Assembly: GCA_002432085.1 (NCBI GenBank)
Contig: DJFN01000208.1
Coordinates: 3,187-10,710, forward strand
Source: Flavobacteriales bacterium UBA5871
GTDB taxonomy: Bacteria > Bacteroidota > Bacteroidia > Flavobacteriales_D > Crocinitomicaceae
Direction: 5' to 3'
Length of the DNA: 7,524 nucleotides
Each line of letters begins with the position of its first letter. Within the stretch, counting starts at the first letter, position 1. The notes beneath the pieces are model-generated. The model ran no database searches and was not told the origin of the DNA. It saw nothing but the letters and a program-made list of their open reading frames with translations. This document shows positions 1 through 6,282 of this stretch, piece after piece. The position numbers and the translations under genes are program-made.

Positions 1-52
1 CTGGTATTCCAGCTAAACAGTCAACGGAAGAAACCAACCGAAGTTCAAGAAT

Positions 53-94
53 GACTGGTGCCGGAGACTGAAGACCGGAAAACTGGAGACTAAT
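53..94. repeat. Degenerate 7-base tandem repeat at the 3' end of the kinase gene
   Basis: Six imperfect units with consensus GACTGGA lie head to tail on the plus strand: GACTGGT (53-59), GCCGGA (60-65, one base short), GACTGAA (66-72), GACCGGA (73-79), AAACTGGA (80-87, one base extra) and GACTAAT (88-94). The array covers the stop codon of the histidine kinase gene (90-92) and runs into the downstream spacer. The rest of the spacer (1-52) holds no gene and no convincing terminator: CTGG-TATT-CCAG at 1-12 makes only a 4-base stem. The units are seen directly; calling them a decayed tandem repeat rather than chance is an inference. Such arrays can arise by replication slippage, and no function is known for this one. 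Confidence 0.5.
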
Positions 95-3000
95 CTATAG
101 GGAAGACAAGATGAATCGTCGTTCCTTCCGGGCTGGTTTCGCTGATGGCGATTGCTCCGCCGTGTCCTTCCACGATTTGTCGCACCATTGCAAGCCCGAG
201 TCCCGTTCCGGTCGATTTGGTCGTGAAATACGGCTCGAAAACCGTGTTCAGCTGTTCGTGCGGAATGCCTGTTCCATTGTCACTCACGTAAATGTGTGCT
301 TTTTCGTCGCTTTCCGAAAGGCTGATCAGAATACGGCCGGTACGTTGTGGCGGAATCGCCTGAATGGCATTTGTGATCAGGTTGTTCATCACGCGCAGCA
401 GCATCTCGCGATCGGCCTGTATGAAGACATTTCCGGCGTCTGAGAGGAGCTCTACCTCGCAGCTATCCTTCACATCAAATACCGCGACGATCGACTCCAG
501 GAACGCCCGCAATTCGATTTGTTCCATATTCGGCTGCGGCATTTTTGCGAAGTTGGAAAACGCATTGGCAATGGAAGTCAGCGCATCGATCTGTTCGATC
601 ACCGACTGCGCCACTCGCTCGATTTTCCGCTTGGAGTCCGGATCGTTCGGGTCGTAGACGCGCAGCAGCTGCTGGATTGACAATTTCATCGGCGTGAGCG
701 GATTCTTGATTTCGTGAGCAACCTGCTTGGCCATTTCGCGCCAGGCGCTTTCCCTTCCGCTTTTTGCCAGGTGAATTGCGGCTGCTTCCAGCTCGGCCAG
801 CTTCGCGTTGTACTCGCGCACGAGGTCGCCGATCTCGTCTTTGCTGTGGTATTCGATCGGCTGGTTGTTTTTCCCCAATTCCATGCGGGAGAAGCTGCGA
901 CGGATCATCCGCAGCGGCGACGTCAGCCAGGAAGAAATAAACACCGCACCGATGATGGAAAGCGCAAGCAGGAGCATGAACACGTTGATAATAGCTACAA
1001 GGAAGCGACGGATCTGGTTTTCGAACTCGTTCTGCTGGTCGAAGTGCTGCAGGTTGACATAAGCGATCAGCTTGCCCTCGTCATTGAAGAACGGCGTGTA
1101 AGCCGAAAGGTACATCAGGCTGCCAATGCTTTCCTGGTGAATGAACTCGCTTTTCTTGGCCGAAACCATGGCCTGGCGCGCTGCCGGATGCATTTGCTCG
1201 CTCAACAGACCGATGTTATAGATCTTCGGTCGGGAGGAGCTCACCAGTCGGCCATGGAGATCATAAACGTTGATATCCGTTACGAAAATGTGCGACCAGT
1301 TGCGCAGGTAATACTCCATATCGATGGCTTTCCGCGCCACTTCGATCGAAGACTGATCACCGAGACGCAATTTGGAAACCACGCCCACGGAATGGATCTT
1401 TTCGCGGATCAGGTCGTTGGTGTATTCTTCGTACTGCGACTGTACGAACGTTCCGCTGCCGAATCCGAAAGCTACCAGTGAAACGAATACCAATCCTACG
1501 AGCACCACCTGGATTTTCACCGCCAATGACAATCCGCGGAAACGCACCACGATGGCGCGCGACTGGAACAGCAGGAAAGTCGATAAGAGAAAGCCGTAAT
1601 AAACGAAGAGGAACGCAACGGTCGTTACCCAATCCACCCAGCTGGTGTTCTGCCGCGACAGGATGATCATGTCCTTATCCGTGCGCCGCAGCAGGAAATG
1701 GTTGAAACCGTCCTTGTCGAAGAACATGCGCTCGCGGCCGATCCGGATCTCGGGGATCACACCGGCCTCGAACGGAAAGCTGTAGCTGCCGTATCGTGCC
1801 ACCAGCTTGCCGGAATAATACTTGGCAATGGAATAAGCGCCCAGCGACTCGAAGACCTTGGCCTTGTCGGAAATCAGCAGGCGCGGGAACCCGATCTCTT
1901 CCGGGATTTTCTTCGACTTCATCGTTCCGAAAAACAACACCGTCGAGCTGTCCGTTTGCAATTCCTGCAAAAAGACATAAGCGTATTGACTCGTATAATC
2001 TTTTACGAAGAACAGAGAGCTGTCCACTTCCGACACTTCGCCGTGCCGCGTGATCAAAGCCTGGAAATCTTCCAGTTTTTTTCCGTTGAAACGGGTAGAG
2101 GAATCGCCCACATCGAAGTAGAAGAAATCCATATCGTAGCGTTCCCAGAAACCGTTGAACACACGGCGTTCAAGCGCTTCTTTCAGCTCGGAAGCTTCCG
2201 GACGATTCGCTTTGACCCGGAACCGTTCCATGTACGGATCTTCCAGGAGCTGCTGCTTGGCCGTCAAGTATTCGAGCTCTGTATTGAGATCTTTGTCATC
2301 GGCCAGCTGATTCGCATACAGCTCGCGCTCTTCCCGTTCCTTGATGCGTGCGAATTCGTGAATGTTCAGCGTGGCCCCGATGGAAAACAGGAATAGCGCC
2401 AGCAATACCAGCGAGAAATCCCAGCGGCCGCCCCAGCGATGATGCACAAACAAAACGAGTCCGCTCAGGAGCAGGAACCACAAAACGGCGTTGATCGAAT
2501 GCTGGATCTGTAACGCCACGAACAATGCGATCAGCCCGGGAACGAACCACAGCTGAAAAAGCAGCGGATACTGCCAGCCCGAGCGGAGGAAAGCACCCAT
2601 CACTTCGTAAACGATCATGATGTAGGCAAAACCCGCTATTCCGATCATAAACAGAACGATGAGCGAATAGCGCGTGAGGCTGAAAACCTGGTCGAGCTGC
2701 AAGGGAATGGACGAGTTTTCGACCATTTCCTGGGCCGTCAGGCTCATCCAGTAGCCAAGGACCGGCAGTATCAGCACGGCGATCAGCGTGATCCAGCGGA
2801 TAAGGCGTCCCGTTTGATGACTGTTTTTCAGCGTTCGTATAAGTGCGTTCGCGATGATCAGCAACAGCAGGAAAGACACGAGCAGCTCGCCAAGATTCGG
2901 TGTTCGTTCCGATAAAGCGAGGATGGAAGGATCGAACAACGAGCTGTTTTCCAACCCGGAGAACCATTCGTAATGCGAAGCAAGCACGCGCAGGATACTG

Positions 3001-3713
3001 AACACAGCTGCCAGCAGGAGCGGAGCATACGGTTGCCGGAACCAGCGGTTGAGCTGTATCCACAACAGCAATACGAGCAACAGAATGCCGGAAAAAAGGA
3101 TCGTGTCGACACGGTTCAGATCGTTCTGCGATTGCGTTTCTTCGAAGGAAAACAGGTGATTTCCCTTCAGATCGTGAATGCTTTTCCCTTTGATCTGTTC
3201 AGGCAAAATAACGCCTTCGGTATTGCGGGTCAGCTCGGGATTGAAATGGTCCTGCAGCTGCTCGTTTTCGTAAGGATACAGCCGCCTGATATAAAAAGAG
3301 CCGACCACCTGCAGGTTGCCTTGCCTGATAACCTGCGTGTAATACCAGCCGTTTTGCAGTCGGATCAATCCGTCGGACGGGAAATGCAGATCGGCTAGCC
3401 AGTAAACAGGCAGCTCGTTGGTATTCCAGAAAATAAGCGAATCGTTGCGGTAAACGTGCAGGTAGAACGGCGAAGCAGTGGTGTAGCGCTCGGCCATGGC
3501 TTCTTCACCTTTCACGGTGAAAACCTTCATCGCCTGCGTCGTAAAGCGGTAAAGCTGGTGCTCTTTCCGGCTGAAATTCTGTTGCAGCTCAGCTGTATGG
3601 TCGTGAAGCCTGATATTCGAAAAGCGCGAAAAAAGCAGTAAAAGAATGGCCCCGATAGCAATCGCCGCGAGAAGACCGAAACGGTAAAAGCTGCGTTTTA
3701 GACGTTGAGCCAT
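90..3713 (-). CDS. Large NtrY-like multi-span sensor histidine kinase
   Basis: Inner-membrane sensor kinase of 1207 residues that should autophosphorylate on histidine in response to an extracytoplasmic or membrane signal. The C-terminal core is complete. The H-box has H1000 in HEIKNP, followed by LTPMKLS as in NtrY proteins. The N-box has N1115 in NAIQAI, G1 is DNGTGI (1145-1150), the F-box is FEPYFTTK (1159-1166) and G2 is TGTGLGL (1168-1174). A HAMP domain lies at about 927-980 after a span at 904-926. Hydrophobic segments near 13-30, 204-221, 229-246, 275-294, 303-322, 348-370, 382-402, 406-424, 432-450, 696-717 and 733-754 bring the total to about 12 spans. Positive residues in the alternate loops put 31-203, 451-695 and 755-903 outside the cytoplasm; the last resembles a PDC/Cache sensor. 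There is no receiver domain, and no response regulator lies in the window. The start codon is inside the end of the upstream kinase gene (16-base overlap) and has no Shine-Dalgarno. The histidine kinase assignment is firm; the signal is unknown. Confidence 0.96.
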   Translation of the reverse strand: MAQRLKRSFYRFGLLAAIAIGAILLLLFSRFSNIRLHDHTAELQQNFSRKEHQLYRFTTQAMKVFTVKGEEAMAERYTTASPFYLHVYRNDSLIFWNTNELPVYWLADLHFPSDGLIRLQNGWYYTQVIRQGNLQVVGSFYIRRLYPYENEQLQDHFNPELTRNTEGVILPEQIKGKSIHDLKGNHLFSFEETQSQNDLNRVDTILFSGILLLVLLLWIQLNRWFRQPYAPLLLAAVFSILRVLASHYEWFSGLENSSLFDPSILALSERTPNLGELLVSFLLLLIIANALIRTLKNSHQTGRLIRWITLIAVLILPVLGYWMSLTAQEMVENSSIPLQLDQVFSLTRYSLIVLFMIGIAGFAYIMIVYEVMGAFLRSGWQYPLLFQLWFVPGLIALFVALQIQHSINAVLWFLLLSGLVLFVHHRWGGRWDFSLVLLALFLFSIGATLNIHEFARIKEREERELYANQLADDKDLNTELEYLTAKQQLLEDPYMERFRVKANRPEASELKEALERRVFNGFWERYDMDFFYFDVGDSSTRFNGKKLEDFQALITRHGEVSEVDSSLFFVKDYTSQYAYVFLQELQTDSSTVLFFGTMKSKKIPEEIGFPRLLISDKAKVFESLGAYSIAKYYSGKLVARYGSYSFPFEAGVIPEIRIGRERMFFDKDGFNHFLLRRTDKDMIILSRQNTSWVDWVTTVAFLFVYYGFLLSTFLLFQSRAIVVRFRGLSLAVKIQVVLVGLVFVSLVAFGFGSGTFVQSQYEEYTNDLIREKIHSVGVVSKLRLGDQSSIEVARKAIDMEYYLRNWSHIFVTDINVYDLHGRLVSSSRPKIYNIGLLSEQMHPAARQAMVSAKKSEFIHQESIGSLMYLSAYTPFFNDEGKLIAYVNLQHFDQQNEFENQIRRFLVAIINVFMLLLALSIIGAVFISSWLTSPLRMIRRSFSRMELGKNNQPIEYHSKDEIGDLVREYNAKLAELEAAAIHLAKSGRESAWREMAKQVAHEIKNPLTPMKLSIQQLLRVYDPNDPDSKRKIERVAQSVIEQIDALTSIANAFSNFAKMPQPNMEQIELRAFLESIVAVFDVKDSCEVELLSDAGNVFIQADREMLLRVMNNLITNAIQAIPPQRTGRILISLSESDEKAHIYVSDNGTGIPHEQLNTVFEPYFTTKSTGTGLGLAMVRQIVEGHGGAIAISETSPEGTTIHLVFPID

Positions 3714-4315
3714 GCTACTTTGGGCACCAGGCAGGAAAGCAATCGATCGAATTCCAGGTCGGCCTGATGGTCGTTGTTAAATTGAAAGTCTGCCTGTTGT
3801 TCGTAGGGCAGAAGGTATTGTTCGAAACACGGCGTAACGTGGTTCTCCCATTGATACAGGATCGCTTCACGCGAATAGCCGCGTGATTCCTGGTCGCGGT
3901 AAAGCCGGCGATCGAGCTGGATTTCCGGATCCACTTTCATGAAAATAGAGAAATCGACCAGATCGCGCACTTCTGCGTAATGGAACAGGAACAGGCCTTC
4001 TACAATGATAATCGGCGAGGGTTCCAGCGTGATAAGGACGTTTTTGCCCGGAGGCGCGTTGAAATGGTATTCCTTCACTTCGATCGGCTGCCCCGATTTC
4101 AGGTTCTTCAGGTCGCTCACCAGCGCCGTTTGATCGAGCGCGGTCGGCAGGTCGAAGTTCACCTGTTCGTTTTCGTCGCGCAACTGCTGATCGAGTGGGA
4201 GGTAATAGTTATCCATGGAAAAGACCGTTGGTCTCATTTCCTCGAAATGAGTGGCCAACCGTTTCAGCAGGGTTGTTTTTCCGGAACCGCTTCCGCCGCA
4301 AATACCGATGATCAT
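3698..4315 (-). CDS. Uridine kinase family P-loop kinase, divergent substrate pocket
   Basis: Cytoplasmic kinase of 205 residues, the usual size for bacterial uridine kinases, which phosphorylate uridine or cytidine to the monophosphate in pyrimidine salvage. Family landmarks appear in order: Walker A GGSGSGKTT (7-15), MDNYY with the likely catalytic D35, NFDLPTALD (53-61), VEG (105-107), RDLVDFSIF (117-125), DRRLYRD (135-141) and SRGYS (144-148), then a QYxxxVxP-like stretch from Q155 to P162. The nucleoside-binding segment is unusual. The family's YDFxxHxR reads YHFNAPPG (83-90), so the base-contacting histidine is replaced by P88, and the second arginine of RGR is Y147. The start overlaps the preceding gene's stop in ATGA, which suggests translational coupling, and its end overlaps the histidine kinase start. 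Membership of the family is clear; uridine as the true substrate is less certain, so no gene symbol is given. Confidence 0.87.
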   Translation of the reverse strand: MIIGICGGSGSGKTTLLKRLATHFEEMRPTVFSMDNYYLPLDQQLRDENEQVNFDLPTALDQTALVSDLKNLKSGQPIEVKEYHFNAPPGKNVLITLEPSPIIIVEGLFLFHYAEVRDLVDFSIFMKVDPEIQLDRRLYRDQESRGYSREAILYQWENHVTPCFEQYLLPYEQQADFQFNNDHQADLEFDRLLSCLVPKVAWLNV

Positions 4316-5535
4316 TTGTTCACGTATTCAAAAGTGACTGCACCGCTGGATGGCAACTGGGCCGTATCGAACACCAGCCAGCGGGTTGGCAATGCCGATA
4401 CAAACTGACCCGGGAATTCAGCTGTCAGCAATCGGCTCGGATTGTCCAATTGCTGTGCCACTTTCCCCGAAACGATTCCTTTTTCGGAAGTAAACGAATG
4501 AAAATGTCCTTCGCCACCGGCAGTTGTGCCGACATACCAGCCAATTCCTTCCAAAAGCGGGAAGAATCCGATGGCAGGCGTTTTCTTGGCGTTATAGCCG
4601 CTTACAGGGGAAGAAGCCATTTTGACCCAGGCGGCATTTTTGTAAACGTAGGTAACAAGGTTCGCGCTCGTGCCCGAAACTTCCAGCCCGCCGACATAGT
4701 ACGATCCCTTGGAATACAGCAATGTTCCCTGTTCTTTCGGCTCGTTGATCTTCAGCAAAGCGCTTCCGCGTCTTCCGAAACCGGTGCGCTCGTGTGCTGC
4801 AAACGATAATCCGGCGGATTTAACCGCCATGTCTTTTTCGTATTCGCCTTTCGGAGAGAACTGCTTGATAACCCAGCCCGCGTCTTTTCCGGAATGAATG
4901 CGGGCGGCATACAGAATGGATTCACCTTCTTCACCGGCAACATACCATGAAACCTGGTCTTCGGCTTTGGAAGAAGCAATATTGTTCTCCGCAACAATCG
5001 CCGCGTAAGCCACGAGGTTGTGGTGCGTAATCGTAAGTGCGATCGTGGTTTTCTTATTGGTGGATTTATCCATATGCGTCAGCATGTAAACCAGCGCGCG
5101 TTCGGTCGTTACGATGTCCGTTACAGTCAGATCATCCGGCAGGAAATTGCCCAGACGTTTCAAAATGCTAAGAACGGAAGTCGAATGTGTTTTGATATTT
5201 CCCGCAATATTCAATTGATTAAAGGAGATTTTACCGTCCTTAATTGTCAAATCGTTCAGAAAGTAAGCGTATTTGCCGCCGTCTTCAGCAATGAAGTAAA
5301 ATTCTTTCACGGCCGGATTGAACGATTGATTCCAGGTGCTTGTTCCGTCATTCGAGACCAGCGTCATGTGGACCTGCTTGAGGTTGAAAGACGGATCGCG
5401 GTTGAGCAGGATGGCTCCCTGGCCTTTCCATTCGATTATTTCGAAAAAGGGGAATTTCTCAGCGGGAATTTCAAATTTCTGCGCGTGCAGCATTCCCGTT
5501 AACAGCAAAAAAAGTGCTGGCAAAATACGACTCAT
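4312..5535 (-). CDS. Secreted protein of unknown function, first gene of the operon
   Basis: I do not recognise this 407-residue protein. It begins with a clear signal peptide: MSR, a hydrophobic core at about 4-15, and a likely signal peptidase I site after LHA (A18, before Q19). There is no lipobox cysteine; in fact I see no cysteine anywhere. The mature part looks rich in beta strands, with repeated short aromatic and hydrophobic strands separated by polar turns, such as KEFYFIAEDGGKYAYFL, WYVAGEEGESILYAARI and GIGWYVGT. This would suit a beta-propeller-like or other all-beta fold, but that is inference. I see no catalytic motif, C-terminal anchor or obvious sorting domain. It opens the minus-strand operon, and its TGA stop overlaps the ATG of the uridine-kinase-like gene. 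The ATG at 5535 is preferred because it is followed directly by the signal peptide; the ATG at 5540 is in another frame and stops at once. Confidence 0.85.
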   Translation of the reverse strand: MSRILPALFLLLTGMLHAQKFEIPAEKFPFFEIIEWKGQGAILLNRDPSFNLKQVHMTLVSNDGTSTWNQSFNPAVKEFYFIAEDGGKYAYFLNDLTIKDGKISFNQLNIAGNIKTHSTSVLSILKRLGNFLPDDLTVTDIVTTERALVYMLTHMDKSTNKKTTIALTITHHNLVAYAAIVAENNIASSKAEDQVSWYVAGEEGESILYAARIHSGKDAGWVIKQFSPKGEYEKDMAVKSAGLSFAAHERTGFGRRGSALLKINEPKEQGTLLYSKGSYYVGGLEVSGTSANLVTYVYKNAAWVKMASSPVSGYNAKKTPAIGFFPLLEGIGWYVGTTAGGEGHFHSFTSEKGIVSGKVAQQLDNPSRLLTAEFPGQFVSALPTRWLVFDTAQLPSSGAVTFEYVNK

Positions 5536-5616
5536 CTCATCAAATTAATGTAAATTGTGCTGGTTCTACGGCAACCACCTGCTAAATTTAGTGTTTTTGA
5601 TAAAAATATCCGGCTC
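5536..5616. promoter_or_regulatory. Divergent intergenic region with weak Bacteroidota-type promoter candidates
   Basis: This AT-rich 81-base gap separates two divergently read transcription units, so promoters for both should lie here or in the flanking codons. The Bacteroidota primary sigma factor usually reads a TTG near -33 and TAnnTTTG near -7. On the plus strand, TTG (5555-5557) and TAAATTTA (5583-5590, one mismatch) are 25 bases apart, slightly wide. On the minus strand, TTG (complement of 5572-5574) and TTAATTTG (complement of 5541-5548, one mismatch) are 23 bases apart, but transcription would then start almost at the ATG. Both are weak matches. The location is well supported; the exact boxes are not. 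No inverted-repeat operator stands out. Confidence 0.35.
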
Positions 5617-6252
5617 ATGAAACCTTTTCGAATGACATTGCTTGCTTCACTGCTGTTGCTGGCGGCTTCCTTTACGCTTAGCAACGATGAAAAAACCGGC
5701 CTGGCACTGGGTGATAAAGCGCCGATGACAGACGTGCAAATGAAAGGTACGGACGATATTTCCTACACGCTTACCAAGCTGGCAGGCAAGAAAGGACTGA
5801 TCGTTATTTTCTCCTGCAATACCTGCCCGTTCGTGGTTGGAAGCGACAACTTCAAAGGCTGGGAAGGTCAGTACAATTCCATTTACGAGCTGGCCGGCAA
5901 ATCCGAGATCGGTGTAGTGCTGGTGAATTCCAACGCTGCCAAGCGCGGCGACGACGATTCGATGGAAGCGATGAAAAAACACGCGGCCGAGCAGGGTTAC
6001 AAAATGCCTTACGTGGTAGATGAAAACGCAGCGCTCGCCGATGCTTTCGGGGCAAAGACAACGCCGCACATTTACTTCTTCGACGAGAACATGAAGCTCA
6101 TTTATCACGGCGCGATCGACAACACCGTTGACGCCAAGCGTGAAAGCGATAAAAACTACCTTCGTGATGCCATCACTGCCCACAGTGAAGGCAAAGCGAT
6201 CGCCGAAACCTCTACTCCGCCACGCGGTTGCAGCATCAAACGCGTGAAATAA
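5617..6252 (+). CDS. Exported thioredoxin-fold (redoxin/TlpA-like) thiol-disulfide protein
   Basis: A 211-residue protein of the AhpC/TSA-redoxin and TlpA-like branch of the thioredoxin superfamily, probably acting in the periplasm as a thiol-disulfide reductase or exchange protein. A signal peptide covers about residues 1-20 (KPFR, then a leucine-rich core), with no lipobox. The active site is C67-N-T-C70 followed by PF, after the strand GLIVIFS. The cis-proline is P150 in KTTPHIYFF, followed by HGAIDN (164-169). The tail has a third cysteine, C205, in PPRGCSIKR; from memory, close relatives keep a similar GCxIK ending. The ATG at 5617 is chosen because it puts the signal peptide at the N terminus. 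A GTG at 5557 in the same frame would add 20 non-signal residues and is less likely; the ATG at 5632 is also possible. There is no Shine-Dalgarno. The protease gene follows after 30 bases on the same strand, so the two may be cotranscribed. The exact substrate is unknown. Confidence 0.92.
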   Translation: MKPFRMTLLASLLLLAASFTLSNDEKTGLALGDKAPMTDVQMKGTDDISYTLTKLAGKKGLIVIFSCNTCPFVVGSDNFKGWEGQYNSIYELAGKSEIGVVLVNSNAAKRGDDDSMEAMKKHAAEQGYKMPYVVDENAALADAFGAKTTPHIYFFDENMKLIYHGAIDNTVDAKRESDKNYLRDAITAHSEGKAIAETSTPPRGCSIKRVK

Positions 6253-6282
6253 CACCGGCAAAACACTCTCCAAAAAACAGCT

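Noticed and set aside
1..12. A CTGG-TATT-CCAG hairpin as a terminator near the left edge
   Set aside because: The stem is only four base pairs and no T-run follows on either strand, so it is within chance.
714..1481. A 255-codon open frame on the plus strand, opposite the histidine kinase
   Set aside because: It is antisense to the HAMP, membrane and sensor segments of a clearly real gene, has no recognisable domain, and long antisense frames are expected from the GC-leaning codon use of the kinase.
1698..2396. A 232-codon open frame on the plus strand
   Set aside because: It is antisense to the middle extracytoplasmic region of the histidine kinase, with no motif or promoter support.
2296..3063. 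A 255-codon open frame on the minus strand in another frame of the histidine kinase gene
   Set aside because: The kinase frame is continuous and gives well-formed membrane spans here; the alternative is rich in Arg, Pro and Ala without structure and looks like a frame shadow.
3698..3713. A possible frameshift or fusion between the P-loop kinase and histidine kinase genes
   Set aside because: Both proteins have complete, family-typical ends: the small kinase has its normal length, and the histidine kinase begins with a basic stretch and a proper first span. The 16-base overlap is ordinary operon packing.
5557..5616. An N-terminal extension of the thioredoxin-fold gene from a GTG start
   Set aside because: The 20 extra residues would bury the signal peptide inside the protein and occupy the likely promoter region; the ATG at 5617 gives a normal export signal.
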